Virus record (IMG/VR): IMGVR_UViG_3300037246_001176
Coordinates: 35,924-99,923 of that record
Length of the DNA: 64,000 bases
DNA from: a virus
Strand: one strand, 5' to 3'
Shown here in pieces: positions 22,710-30,616 of the stretch; position 1 is the stretch's first letter; each line of letters begins with the position of its first letter. Both the position numbers and the translations under genes were made by a program. The notes under the pieces are model-generated. The model was not told the DNA's origin and made no database searches. It worked only from the letters and a program-made list of their open reading frames with translations.

Positions 22710-22987
22710 CACATCGCTGCCTTCTCTGGCGTTGCTAATGAAGCGTGCCACAAAGCAGGTTCAGTCCATTTTAAATCAAAAGTCAACACTTCCTCGCAAG
22801 CCAGGCACTCAAACTCCGTTGATGTTGGCAGATCATACCCGCAGCCCTCCCAGTCATGCGCCGATTCTTTCAGTTTGTCCAACATATCAGCGCCGCAGTA
22901 TGGACAAAGCGCCCCCCATTCTTTGAGCTCCCAGTCCCTATCAAATTTCGCCCTTTTTGCCATGAAAGCATCTACATCAAAAGACAT
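22709..22987 (-). CDS. Zinc-ribbon protein
   Basis: Protein of 92 residues: a short helix, then CPYCGADM and CLACEEVL knuckles about 30 residues apart with WEGCGYDLP between. ATG 22987 has AAAGGAG six bases upstream; the 15-bp palindrome TTCTGGATTCCAGAA (22999-23013) abuts that ribosome site. Confidence 0.65.
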   Translation of the reverse strand: MSFDVDAFMAKRAKFDRDWELKEWGALCPYCGADMLDKLKESAHDWEGCGYDLPTSTEFECLACEEVLTFDLKWTEPALWHASLATPEKAAM

Positions 22988-22998
22988 CGCTATCTCCT

Positions 22999-23013
22999 TT
23001 CTGGATTCCAGAA
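22999..23013. repeat. 15-bp palindrome, copy 1
   Basis: TTCTGGATTCCAGAA, perfect 7-1-7 palindrome, immediately upstream of the AAAGGAG ribosome site of the gene starting at 22987. Confidence 0.8.
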
Positions 23014-23016
23014 TCA

Positions 23017-23241
23017 CTATACCGACAGCTTGTAGCAAAACCTGAATATGCCGATCCGCAACGATCTGTTACTGCCATATTCAAAATGGTATAATACCCA
23101 TCGGCCTTTGACATCGATCACCTTGATGCAGAAAGACGCACGCCGAAACGGATTGTCCTTCTCGTCAGAATCATCAAAAGTCCATTTCTGCCCAGGCATT
23201 ACTCTCGGCCCGAACCATGAACGCCACAATGCTTTCAACAT
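23017..23241 (-). CDS. Small hypothetical protein
   Basis: Protein of 74-76 residues, MPGQKWTFDDSDEKDNPFRR then strands CIKVIDVKGRWVLYHFEYG; resembles small barrel proteins seen in many phages. ATG 23241 has the better spacing to AAAGGAG than ATG 23247. The 15-bp palindrome lies at 23254-23268, again abutting the ribosome site. Confidence 0.6.
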   Translation of the reverse strand: MLKALWRSWFGPRVMPGQKWTFDDSDEKDNPFRRASFCIKVIDVKGRWVLYHFEYGSNRSLRIGIFRFCYKLSV

Positions 23242-23253
23242 TGCCATTCTCCT

Positions 23254-23268
23254 TTCTGGATTCCAGAA
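23254..23268. repeat. 15-bp palindrome, copy 2
   Basis: TTCTGGATTCCAGAA immediately upstream of the ribosome site of the gene starting at 23241, the same arrangement as copy 1. Confidence 0.8.
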
Positions 23269-23271
23269 ACT

Positions 23272-24015
23272 TCACACGAAGCAATATCCTAACGAACACT
23301 GTCCTACATCTTGAAAATTACCGCTATCAATATCCACGTCGGGCAATAATACCCGATCTCTATGCAGCCATATTTCCGAATCCTGTTTGCGCACTAATTC
23401 CTCTAAACCTATTGCCTTGGCCCAATCATCTGGCTGCTCATCTCGCAAATACCGCCATTCGGAATTGTTTCTGTGAGGACAACACCAACAAGCTGACTTC
23501 GCCGGTATCGGTAAGCCTGCATCTTGGATAATCTGCCAACAAGTAGCCCGACTGATCATCAAATCTATGAGCGGAAACTTGCGTCTGAACCACTTTTTCC
23601 GACCTGGCTTAGCACGACGAATCTCGTCATGACTGAATCCCAGCCAAACGTCGCATGATTTAACACCCTGCTGCCGCGCCCACCTCATCATCACATATTC
23701 TTTCCATTCGGAGGAGCAGAAAGTCGGGAACTTGCTGCTAGCGGTATACATCGGCAAGAGCAGATCGCCATTGTGCGCATACAGGTCTACTGTCGCCAAG
23801 CTGTGCGGCGCAATCTCTATTTGTAATCCAATTCCCGACAAAAGCGGAAGTACATACTTACTCAGATATTGCCAAGTAGCTGTTCCTTCTCTGCTGGTGT
23901 CGGCAATGGCGGCGAGGTCTGGACACGGCAACTTTCCTGAAGCAACGAGCACGGCTATAGCCACGCTCTGAACACCACCCCCGTAACTCCAGACAAGAAT
24001 CCTATCAGCCGTCAT
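23272..24015 (-). CDS. PP-loop ATPase, phosphoadenosine phosphosulfate reductase-like
   Basis: Protein of 247 residues. The PP-loop ILVWSYGGGVQSVA near residue 10 binds ATP and activates a substrate by adenylation. WLGFSHDEIRRAK and a C-terminal ACWCCPHRNNSEW cysteine cluster match the PAPS-reductase/DndC-like group found in phages. Real sulfate reduction is unlikely; sulfur transfer to DNA or tRNA, or another nucleic-acid modification, is the usual guess. It sits beside primase and methyltransferase genes. Confidence 0.82.
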   Translation of the reverse strand: MTADRILVWSYGGGVQSVAIAVLVASGKLPCPDLAAIADTSREGTATWQYLSKYVLPLLSGIGLQIEIAPHSLATVDLYAHNGDLLLPMYTASSKFPTFCSSEWKEYVMMRWARQQGVKSCDVWLGFSHDEIRRAKPGRKKWFRRKFPLIDLMISRATCWQIIQDAGLPIPAKSACWCCPHRNNSEWRYLRDEQPDDWAKAIGLEELVRKQDSEIWLHRDRVLLPDVDIDSGNFQDVGQCSLGYCFV

Positions 24016-24016
24016 A

Positions 24017-24931
24017 TTACACCGGCCTCCCCAACCTCAAGAAAGTCTCAAATTCCCGCGCCGTTAAGCCCGCCACCAGCATATCGTCGGGTTTCATCGG
24101 AAGGTTCGCCACCCTCACCTTCTCCGCCCCTGCCTGCGACAGCATCTTGCCCAGCCGCCACGCCTGGACTTTGGCGTCCGGGTCGAGCGCCACGAAAACG
24201 TCGTGCCCACGGAACATCGGCAGCCATGCCTCGTCGAACCCCTCCTTGCCCATCTGTGCTACTGTTGGAAAAACCTGCCCGACGACGATGGCTTTCCTGC
24301 AGCCCTCCACAAGCGCCACCCTGCCGTTCTCGCTCAGGACGCTGGCGTTGAACAGTTGCAGGCCCAGGCCCGCCATGTGCGGCCTGTACTTGTCGCCGCT
24401 GTTCGCGCCCTTCAGTCGGTGGCGGATGTTGAGCAGCTCGCCGCCCGCGCCCGTCACTGGGATGGTGTAGCTGGCCCTGCCTTCCACGTCGGTCGGGCAG
24501 CAGAGGCAGAAGCCGAGGCTATAGCTGTAGAATGACTCCATGTTCACGCCCTGGGCCAGCCACCAGTCCAAGGCTCCGGGCGTCACGCCGGCGGCCTTGT
24601 GATATGCTAAATGGTCTTTGTTGTGCGCCATACTCTCTACTGCCTGTAAGCGTTTCTCCTGGTCTTTTTGCTGACGTTCTAGCGTCCGAACGCGCATTTC
24701 CATCAAGTCGGCGGGGGACGGGCGCTTGGCTCCTGCCAGGTCGTCGACCCATCCCTTGCGCCCGCAATGCCCTTCCTCCGGGCTGGGCCTGCACCAGTAA
24801 TTTCCCCGCTCCCAAATGTGATAACGGTCTTTTCCCCCGCACCAAGGACAACTCCCTGCCCACTCATCATGCCCGACCTTTTTGAGTTGGATGCCGAAAT
24901 GAGACTCGATAAAGCCGATGGGGTCAATCAT
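24017..24931 (-). CDS. DnaG-type primase with CHC2 zinc domain and TOPRIM
   Basis: Makes RNA primers for phage replication. Protein of 304 residues: zinc-binding part CPWCGGKDRYHIW and WCRPSPEEGHCGRKG at residues 25-60, a linker, then the TOPRIM region with VALVEGCRKAIVV (catalytic Glu) and VFVALDPDAKVQAW (DxD). ATG 24931 has GGAGGACG ahead. It is shorter than host DnaG and lacks a clear helicase-interaction domain. The DnaB-like helicase is encoded three genes upstream. Confidence 0.85.
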   Translation of the reverse strand: MIDPIGFIESHFGIQLKKVGHDEWAGSCPWCGGKDRYHIWERGNYWCRPSPEEGHCGRKGWVDDLAGAKRPSPADLMEMRVRTLERQQKDQEKRLQAVESMAHNKDHLAYHKAAGVTPGALDWWLAQGVNMESFYSYSLGFCLCCPTDVEGRASYTIPVTGAGGELLNIRHRLKGANSGDKYRPHMAGLGLQLFNASVLSENGRVALVEGCRKAIVVGQVFPTVAQMGKEGFDEAWLPMFRGHDVFVALDPDAKVQAWRLGKMLSQAGAEKVRVANLPMKPDDMLVAGLTAREFETFLRLGRPV

Positions 24932-25770
24932 GGTCGTCCTCCGTTCGGCATCTGGTTCCATTTCTGCCCATCAAGGCGGCGGCCAGCGGCTTTCTTGCCG
25001 ACGCGCCCCATCAGGTTTCTATCGGGCCACCAGTGTAATTTCTGTGGTAAGGGATACCTGGCGTCAGCGGGTATATGTGCCCACGCTCCCCACTGCTTAA
25101 AAAACCGTGCAATCCCGTGCTTGCCCGCCCAGTCCCTCGCGTTTCTGAACCAGTCGGGATGTGCTGGTCTCGCACCTGGCCCGCTCTCACCGCCAAAAAT
25201 CAAAAGGTCGATGAACTCCCATCCTGTCCAATCCACGGGGCCGAGAGCGGGTTCATAAGAAACGAACTTCACGGCGGCGGGGGTAGCCTCAAAATCCCGG
25301 CGGCACGCATCGGCTGCGGCCTGGTTCTCAACGGAGACGCCGAGCCAGATGTGCCGAAACGAACGCAAGCTCAGGCTTGTCTTTTCCTGAAACCACACTA
25401 CAAATTGCAGCATCCTTTCGAGCCTCTTCGTGAGGATCGGAAACGTGTGCCATTCAGCTGCTATGATCGTGGCGAAAATCTCACCTATAACTCCAAAAGA
25501 CACATCCTCGTGAAATAGGTCACCCATGTATTGCGCGCCAATGACAGCAGGCTTCTTTCGCCTCAATGGTTCGTGCAGCCTCAACTCAACCAATACTGGC
25601 GCATCACCAGCGTAGGCCGCCCTCACCGTGGGGCAAAAGACAATATTGTAAGACATCCGGTTGGCCATGCGCAGATGCCAACAGTGCTTGCATCCCTCCG
25701 AGACCTTACTACATCGCATGGCTATTGGATTCCAGGTGAAGTCAAGATATTCTATGCTCGTTCGGTTCAC
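24928..25770 (-). CDS. Phage Gp37/Gp68 family protein (DUF5131)
   Basis: Protein of 280 residues with the family hallmark TWNPIAMRCSKVSEGCKHCW, three cysteines spaced like a radical-SAM iron-sulfur site, followed by LTKRLERM, WLGVSVENQAAAD and LLIFGGESGPGARP. The family is common in phages; some members may modify nucleic acid, but the reaction is unproven. ATGA overlap with the primase gene. Confidence 0.85.
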   Translation of the reverse strand: MNRTSIEYLDFTWNPIAMRCSKVSEGCKHCWHLRMANRMSYNIVFCPTVRAAYAGDAPVLVELRLHEPLRRKKPAVIGAQYMGDLFHEDVSFGVIGEIFATIIAAEWHTFPILTKRLERMLQFVVWFQEKTSLSLRSFRHIWLGVSVENQAAADACRRDFEATPAAVKFVSYEPALGPVDWTGWEFIDLLIFGGESGPGARPAHPDWFRNARDWAGKHGIARFFKQWGAWAHIPADARYPLPQKLHWWPDRNLMGRVGKKAAGRRLDGQKWNQMPNGGRP

Positions 25771-25795
25771 ATCTCACCGCCTTTCCATCGTTCCT

Positions 25796-25830
25796 CAGCA
25801 TCCGACTCCAGCTCCGCCAGTTTCAGCCAC
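25796..25830 (-). repeat. Partial duplicate of the DnaB-like gene 3' end
   Basis: The stretch encoding LKLAELESDAEE is present here and at the 3' end of the helicase gene near 26256-26293, with a few base changes. Here it is not in frame with a start codon. It looks like a duplicated gene end left after recombination. Confidence 0.6.
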
Positions 25831-26017
25831 TGCTTTTTGGTCGTTGCATGCCGCCGTTGAGTTGCAATAGCTTATCAATAACCCATCCTAGCGCATCATG
25901 CAATCTGAGTATTTCATCTCCAGAAAAACAAGTGCGTAGCGTTGGCGTCACGATTTCAACGACAGAACCATCAAGCAGTAGCGTGAAAGACGGTCGCTTA
26001 ACTTTCCAATCAGTCAT
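25823..26017 (-). CDS. Small hypothetical protein
   Basis: Protein of 64 residues: strands FTLLLDGSVVEIVTP, then helix DEILRLHDALGWVIDKLL. ATG 26017 overlaps the upstream gene. Its 3' end runs into the duplicated helicase tail. Function unknown. Confidence 0.5.
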   Translation of the reverse strand: MTDWKVKRPSFTLLLDGSVVEIVTPTLRTCFSGDEILRLHDALGWVIDKLLQLNGGMQRPKSSG

Positions 26018-26222
26018 CTGCACTTTCCATTTTCACCAGCCTTTTCAATTCAATCACAAGACCGCCGTGCATTTGGCTTTGCCGCCACGTAAACACCCAC
26101 TCACCACCACCAGGCACATCCTCAGATCGCTTGACAGACTCTATGAGAATATCTTGAATCTCTGACTCTGCAAGACGGTATATCGTTTCCGTAACCGAAC
26201 TGTGCTTCATCACGATTTCCAT
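26010..26222 (-). CDS. Small hypothetical protein
   Basis: Protein of 70 residues, first helix ETIYRLAESEIQDILIESV, then strand EWVFTWRQ. GGGAGGA precedes ATG 26222. Function unknown. Confidence 0.55.
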   Translation of the reverse strand: MEIVMKHSSVTETIYRLAESEIQDILIESVKRSEDVPGGGEWVFTWRQSQMHGGLVIELKRLVKMESADD

Positions 26223-26223
26223 T

Positions 26224-27234
26224 CTAGTCCTCCCAAACCCTGCTTGCGCCGCACTTCTCTTCAGCGTCCGATTCCAGCTCCGCCAGCTTCAGGTACGGCA
26301 TATCGAAATGAAGCGCCCATGTGTGCCGCCCCGCCTCGCCCCTCTGCTTCAGCATCCGCATCACAAATAATCGTTCGGTGATCGGGAACTGCGTGCCGCG
26401 AATCTCCACGAACTCGTCGTATTTGGCGAGCGCAGAATCATCCTTCGTCTGCCAGGGCCTCCACAGCGCCAGCACCAGGTCCGCGACCTGCTCCACGCTG
26501 GAGGCCCACAGGTTGTCGCGGAGTTCTGGTATCTTCTCCCTACGCCCGTCTACGTCTCTGTTCGCCTGCGACGCCGCCACGGCGGGAACGCCGATGCGCA
26601 GGGCCAGCTCCTTCAGGCGGAAAGGGACTTCCGTGACCTGCTGCACGCGGTCGCGGAAGCCTTGGACGGGCACAATCTGGATGTAATCGAACAGGATCAA
26701 CGTGGGCTTGCGGCCATAGTCCTCGTGCATCGTCTCTATGGCCTGGTAGACGACCTCGGGCGTCATCCGAGGAACTCGCTTCCCGGCCCGCCCGATGCCG
26801 TGACCGATGACCCAAATCGGGGAGGTGACGCGCCGCATCGCATGATAGCTCAATGTGTTGAGATCGACCTTGCCCCATGCAATGTCGGAGATGCTAAGAC
26901 CCTCGCAGGTGAGGAACATAGCGGCCAGGGCCTCGGCAGAGGTTTCCCAAGTGACAAAAACCACGCACTCGCTCTCCTCCATACCCCGCGCCGTGATGCT
27001 GGCAGCTTCCCGTTTCGCCATGACCGCCAGCAAGCTGGACTTGCCGTGCCCTGGCCTGGCGCAGACTACGGCAAATGTGCCAGGACGCAACGGGATGATC
27101 TTCCTGTCCACGGACGGAACGCCAAACTTTATACCAGGCTCGGCCTGCACCTTTTCGGCCCACTGTATCAGGCTAGTGGCGAGGTCGTCTGGCTTGTGGA
27201 TCAGGGCACGAAAGTCGCCGTCGCTCCGTTTCAT
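26224..27234 (-). CDS. DnaB-like replicative DNA helicase
   Basis: Unwinds DNA at the phage replication fork. Protein of 336 residues, the RecA-like ATPase half of DnaB: Walker A ARPGHGKSS with Lys65, VFVTWETSAEALAAM, Walker B LILFDYIQIV, then VPAVAASQANRD (sensor) and SVEQVADLVLALWRP. The N-terminal primase-binding domain of full DnaB is missing. Ends with a tail repeated at 25796-25830. First domain gene upstream is a Cys-rich small protein that overlaps by four bases. Confidence 0.88.
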   Translation of the reverse strand: MKRSDGDFRALIHKPDDLATSLIQWAEKVQAEPGIKFGVPSVDRKIIPLRPGTFAVVCARPGHGKSSLLAVMAKREAASITARGMEESECVVFVTWETSAEALAAMFLTCEGLSISDIAWGKVDLNTLSYHAMRRVTSPIWVIGHGIGRAGKRVPRMTPEVVYQAIETMHEDYGRKPTLILFDYIQIVPVQGFRDRVQQVTEVPFRLKELALRIGVPAVAASQANRDVDGRREKIPELRDNLWASSVEQVADLVLALWRPWQTKDDSALAKYDEFVEIRGTQFPITERLFVMRMLKQRGEAGRHTWALHFDMPYLKLAELESDAEEKCGASRVWED

Positions 27235-27524
27235 CCAGCCGCCGCCGTCGCACTGTGGCCGCCCAGGGCCAGGTACAGGGCCTCCAGGCGGTCGTGCTCC
27301 ATAATGCAGCCATCAAGTTGTTGCTTGGCGGCCTTGCGGCAAGCAACATGAAAGGGGTCGGTCAGCCTCGCCGCACGGTCTGCCCGCGCCTGTTCCGTCT
27401 CAACCATGCTCTTGGCGAGAGAAGTCATCGCCAGGCCAAGGCCGACGACGCACTTTTCGCAGTATTCAGGTTGGCCGAAGCCGTTGTCCAACGAAGTCAG
27501 TCCGCCGGTGCAGTTGTCACACAT
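27231..27524 (-). CDS. Small Cys-rich protein upstream of helicase
   Basis: Protein of 97 residues. CDNCTGGL and YCEKCVVGL at the N-terminus form a zinc-ribbon-like pair; the rest is helical with a final CRKAAKQQLDGC segment. First gene after the promoter at 27565-27593; AAAGGA precedes ATG 27524. Confidence 0.6.
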   Translation of the reverse strand: MCDNCTGGLTSLDNGFGQPEYCEKCVVGLGLAMTSLAKSMVETEQARADRAARLTDPFHVACRKAAKQQLDGCIMEHDRLEALYLALGGHSATAAAG

Positions 27525-27564
27525 TCTGTCTGTCCTTTCTGTTCTCCTGTTTGCTGTCTGTTAT

Positions 27565-27593
27565 ATTATAGCATGTTACTTCTGTTTTGTCAA
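27565..27593 (-). promoter_or_regulatory. Sigma-70 type promoter for the helicase-primase operon
   Basis: Minus strand TTGACA (complement of 27588-27593), 17 bases, TATAAT (complement of 27565-27570), extended -10 TGC. The -35 begins at the stop codon of the upstream glycyl-radical gene. The leader contains CAGGAGAACAG. Confidence 0.75.
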
Positions 27594-27784
27594 GTCTGTG
27601 TCGGCAGCTTGTAGACGCGTCTATCCTCAAATTCCTGCCTCTTGCCCACATTCCAAGATTCAATCGGGCGAAGAAATCCCACCACTCTTGACCACACCTG
27701 GCAGGGGATCCTCACGACGGGCTCGCCGCGCGCCTCTGCCTCCGCCTCAGCTCCGCCGGTCGCTGCTGCATCTTTGTCACTCAT
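27590..27784 (-). CDS. Free-standing NrdD-like glycyl-radical domain
   Basis: Protein of 64 residues from ATG 27784 (GGAGG four bases ahead). After an Ala/Glu-rich leader, CQVWSRVVGFLRPIESW and NVGKRQEFEDRRVY match the extreme C-terminus of anaerobic ribonucleotide reductase NrdD, where the Gly of RVxGFL (Gly36 here) holds the radical. No catalytic NrdD body is encoded nearby. It could repair or supplement the host enzyme, as GrcA does for pyruvate formate-lyase. The match is clear, the role is inference. Confidence 0.75.
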   Translation of the reverse strand: MSDKDAAATGGAEAEAEARGEPVVRIPCQVWSRVVGFLRPIESWNVGKRQEFEDRRVYKLPTQT

Positions 27785-28136
27785 CTTCCCTCCATTCAAG
27801 CGCATCGCATCCAAATCTCAACTCGCTGGTAATCTCCATCGGCGTCAACGACTCCTCGCCAAGCCCATGATGCGCCCTGTCAGGCATCGCGAACGACGGA
27901 TCTCTCCATTGGCTGACGGAATAGAGCGGCGTACCGTCGCAATCCCGCCTGTGAGCCACTACCCACACGCGGGCGTGTATCTTCCAGCAAGCGCCTCCCC
28001 CGAACCACTCGTCCCATTTCACTTCCACCAGCGTGCCGATCGGGATGTCGTGCCGCTTCTCCAAATTTTCTTCTTTGTAGGTCTTTCCGGTGTCGGGATT
28101 GACCAGATCGTGAACGGCAAAGAATTTTACCGTCAA
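27777..28136 (-). CDS. Hypothetical protein
   Basis: Protein of 119 residues, strand-rich core: GTLVEVKWDEWFGGGACW, HARVWVVAHRRDCDG, a barrel-like pattern. TTG 28136 is the start, supported by GGAGGA five bases ahead. Function unknown. Confidence 0.6.
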   Translation of the reverse strand: MTVKFFAVHDLVNPDTGKTYKEENLEKRHDIPIGTLVEVKWDEWFGGGACWKIHARVWVVAHRRDCDGTPLYSVSQWRDPSFAMPDRAHHGLGEESLTPMEITSELRFGCDALEWREDE

Positions 28137-28137
28137 G

Positions 28138-28311
28138 CTAATCCTCCTCCGCCTTCCCGTCCTCCCCGATCTGCCGCACGCTGCGACAGTCGGGCCATTG
28201 GGGGCAGCCCCAAAATGGAGGCCAGTCCTGATGCCGCTTCGGCCTGCGCAGTCTCATCCTCGCGCCGCAACTGGGGCAGTGGGGTTCCGGCTTCGTCTGT
28301 ATGCCTGTCAT
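28138..28311 (-). CDS. Topoisomerase-type zinc finger miniprotein
   Basis: Protein of 57 residues. CPSCGARMRLRRPKRHQ then PFWGCPQWPDCRSV is the C4 zinc finger found at the end of bacterial topoisomerase I, here standing alone. ATG 28311 has GGAGAATG ahead. Probably binds single-stranded DNA or a polymerase partner; inference from the family. Confidence 0.7.
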   Translation of the reverse strand: MTGIQTKPEPHCPSCGARMRLRRPKRHQDWPPFWGCPQWPDCRSVRQIGEDGKAEED

Positions 28312-28329
28312 CTCATTCTCCACTTCATT

Positions 28330-28503
28330 TTACCATTCACCGCCAGCCTCAACGATAGCATTCTCAAGAGTTAACTCAAGGCGCTCCAGTTGTTTTTGTT
28401 CATGAGGCGTGGTGTTTCTAGTATCTAAACACCCATTATTCAGATGCCACTCGGCTAACTGTTCCGATACTTCTTCTAACGCCTTTAACAACTTACTTCT
28501 CAT
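28330..28503 (-). CDS. Small acidic helical protein
   Basis: Frame of 57 residues from ATG 28503, which lies inside the end of the Dcm-like gene (11-base overlap). Helices LLKALEEVSEQLAEWH and QKQLERLELTLENAIVE surround a short turn. Length, coupling and composition match the neighbours. Function unknown. Confidence 0.58.
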   Translation of the reverse strand: MRSKLLKALEEVSEQLAEWHLNNGCLDTRNTTPHEQKQLERLELTLENAIVEAGGEW

Positions 28504-29902
28504 GATCCTCTTTCCTTTCTAGCATAGATTCCTTGTGGCAAACCGCGATCTGCCGCCCGATCCAGCGGGCCACGGGGACGGCGACAGCGTTTCCAAGTTG
28601 CCGATAACGCGCCGTGTCGCTTGTTCCGCTTACATCCGTCCATCCTCGCGGGAAGCCCTGAAGTAGCTCCGCTTCCGTCGGGGTAAGGCGACGAACTCCC
28701 ATGCTCATCAAGACTGCTGGTGTCTGGCTCGCTTGCAACGCCGACGTTCGCTCGCTGGAGACGTTCAGCCGCACATCTCCGCCAGACTGCCAGTCAAACG
28801 CCACCAGCGCCGCAGGATACCCTTGTCCCGGCTTGCCCCCGCCAGCCGAGACTGGGCTGCTGCACGGCGTCAACCTGAGTTCGCCTTGCTGGTTCCCGCT
28901 CAACCCCTGAACGACAAAGTGCTCGCCGTCAGGGTCGTTGCGCTGGTTGTGTCCAGACAGAGCGTGCTTGACTATATCGTCTCGGACGACCAGCACCTCG
29001 CTTCCCATGCCCGCATCCCCGCCGCTGGCCCTGAGCGTCCCTGGTTGTTGACGATATTCCCCAAAGTTCGCCAGGGCATAGCCGTCAGTCACCACGAACT
29101 CCTCCGCTATAGGCCAGCTTCCACCCGCGCGACGGCTAGGAGAGCTTGCTTTAAGTGGGGCGGTAACGTCTTTCCTCTCGCCTCTGCGCGGCGCAGAATC
29201 CCACGACAGGCTCTCTGGCTCAAAAAGAACTTTTGCAGGTAGTCCTGCCAGTCCTGAAACGTCTTGCCCTGGTTGCGCGCTCCCCAATCCTCCCACGTCT
29301 CCAGAACGTCCGACAATGAACACACGCTCGCGTCGCTGGGCCAGGTTGTAGTATTGAGCATCAAGGCTCCGGAAGACCCACCAATAGCCGAGTTGCCCCA
29401 GCGAAGCGAGGATGGTTTCAAGATCGCTCGTCTCTTCCACTTCCCAGTCGCGCGCCATACTTTCTGCCCATCTTTCAGCGTCACCTCTTTGATCGAAGTC
29501 TCTAACCTGCGCTTCACGAGGCGGCGGTTCTGCGCTGCTCCAAGACGAGCGAAGGCCAGGGACGTTTTCGATGACCACCCATGTCGGGCGGAGTTCCTCA
29601 ATAACTCGAAGCATCTCCCACCAAAGCCCTGACCGCTCTCCTGCCAGGCCAGCACGTCGTCCAGCCACCGAGAAGCCAACGCAGGGAATTCCCCCCGAAA
29701 CAATGTCAACTGGTTCAAGATTATGCCTCCCGACATTCCTTATGTCTCCGAACCGCCGCACATCGGGCCAGTGGTGCGCCAGCACCGCGTTGCACCTGGC
29801 GTCCGTCTCGACCTGCCACAGCGTCTCGATCCCCGCCATATCAAAGCCCCATCCAAAACCTGAGATCCCAGCAAACAGTTCGCCGTGAGTGAGCTTTTTC
29901 AT
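28493..29902 (-). CDS. Cytosine-C5 DNA methyltransferase (Dcm-like)
   Basis: Protein of 469 residues with the ordered motifs: I GELFAGISGFGWGF, IV GGIPCVGFSVAGRRAG with catalytic Cys, VI WVVIENVPGLRSS, VIII YYNLAQRRERVF, a long variable target-recognition region, then IX LTPTEAELLQGFP and X RYRQLGNAVAVPVARW. It likely methylates phage DNA against host restriction; the target site cannot be inferred. A long second reading frame overlaps it but lacks motifs. The start ATG overlaps the upstream gene. Confidence 0.92.
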   Translation of the reverse strand: MKKLTHGELFAGISGFGWGFDMAGIETLWQVETDARCNAVLAHHWPDVRRFGDIRNVGRHNLEPVDIVSGGIPCVGFSVAGRRAGLAGERSGLWWEMLRVIEELRPTWVVIENVPGLRSSWSSAEPPPREAQVRDFDQRGDAERWAESMARDWEVEETSDLETILASLGQLGYWWVFRSLDAQYYNLAQRRERVFIVGRSGDVGGLGSAQPGQDVSGLAGLPAKVLFEPESLSWDSAPRRGERKDVTAPLKASSPSRRAGGSWPIAEEFVVTDGYALANFGEYRQQPGTLRASGGDAGMGSEVLVVRDDIVKHALSGHNQRNDPDGEHFVVQGLSGNQQGELRLTPCSSPVSAGGGKPGQGYPAALVAFDWQSGGDVRLNVSSERTSALQASQTPAVLMSMGVRRLTPTEAELLQGFPRGWTDVSGTSDTARYRQLGNAVAVPVARWIGRQIAVCHKESMLERKEDHEK

Positions 29903-30156
29903 TTCCTGTGCCTAAGTTCCCTGAAAAGTTTTTCACCCGCCTCAGTCAGCGATAGCTCCAAAAAACTGCTGAAAGCGTATTTTGTGCTCACCCATACGAC
30001 AAGTCCCCGCCTGCGCAGCGCGTTCAAACTGCGCACATCTTGTTTCTCGCCTGTCACGCACGATCTACAAAAATCCTCTCCGCCATATCTGCTGATGCCG
30101 CCTGCAACTGCTATGAGTGCTTTTTCCATTCCTTTCGTCAGAGCAAACGCTGTCAT
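29899..30156 (-). CDS. Small winged-helix-like protein
   Basis: Protein of 85 residues from ATG 30156 directly after GGGGG. LTKGMEKALIAVAGG, SLNALRRRGLVVW, KYAFSSFLELSLTEAGEKL follow the pattern of a winged helix with a C-terminal wing. A DFCRSC pair could bind metal. Possibly a regulator of the downstream methyltransferase. Confidence 0.6.
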   Translation of the reverse strand: MTAFALTKGMEKALIAVAGGISRYGGEDFCRSCVTGEKQDVRSLNALRRRGLVVWVSTKYAFSSFLELSLTEAGEKLFRELRHRK

Positions 30157-30160
30157 CCCC

Positions 30161-30613
30161 CTACCCTCCCGCCCTGACCACGCCAGGCTCCCCGCCGCTG
30201 CTCTGCGCCAGCTCTCCCGACAGATCCGGCGGTTCTGGCAAGACAGCCTTCTTCCAAAGGCCGAACGCGCCCGCGTAAATGAAGTGCCCATCGCCTACGT
30301 AGGCGATGGAACTCATCGTCCTATACACTTTCACCAAAATCATCTCTGGTTCGCGACGCGGATATTTCCAGCGCCATCTATAAAACCAGTAACGCCCTGG
30401 CTCCACCGGCCAAACCTCCGTCCACCCATCCTCGGCAGCAAGCATCGCCTCCCATATCGCCTCCGACGCGATGTCCCAAAACCGCCGCCCCAACATGCCG
30501 CTCAAGGCGGTGCGCAGTTCGGGGTCGGGCACGATCTCCAGGTACCGCCCCTCCGACATCGGAAAGATGCTTTTTGGATACGGGTTTGTGGGCCAAAATG
30601 GTGGCTTTTGCAT
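30161..30613 (-). CDS. Hypothetical protein
   Basis: Protein of 150 residues; core GRYWFYRWRWKYPRREPEM and YRTMSSIAYVGDGHFIYAG are strand-rich. The last residues SGGEPGVVRAGG closely match the end of the upstream replication protein (GGGEPGVIQVGG), so the two 3' ends are duplicates. GGAGGATAG precedes ATG 30613. Confidence 0.6.
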   Translation of the reverse strand: MQKPPFWPTNPYPKSIFPMSEGRYLEIVPDPELRTALSGMLGRRFWDIASEAIWEAMLAAEDGWTEVWPVEPGRYWFYRWRWKYPRREPEMILVKVYRTMSSIAYVGDGHFIYAGAFGLWKKAVLPEPPDLSGELAQSSGGEPGVVRAGG

Positions 30614-30616
30614 CTG

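Noticed and set aside
29107-29736. Second minus-strand frame inside the Dcm-like gene
   Set aside because: The overlapping frame carries all methyltransferase motifs; this one has none.
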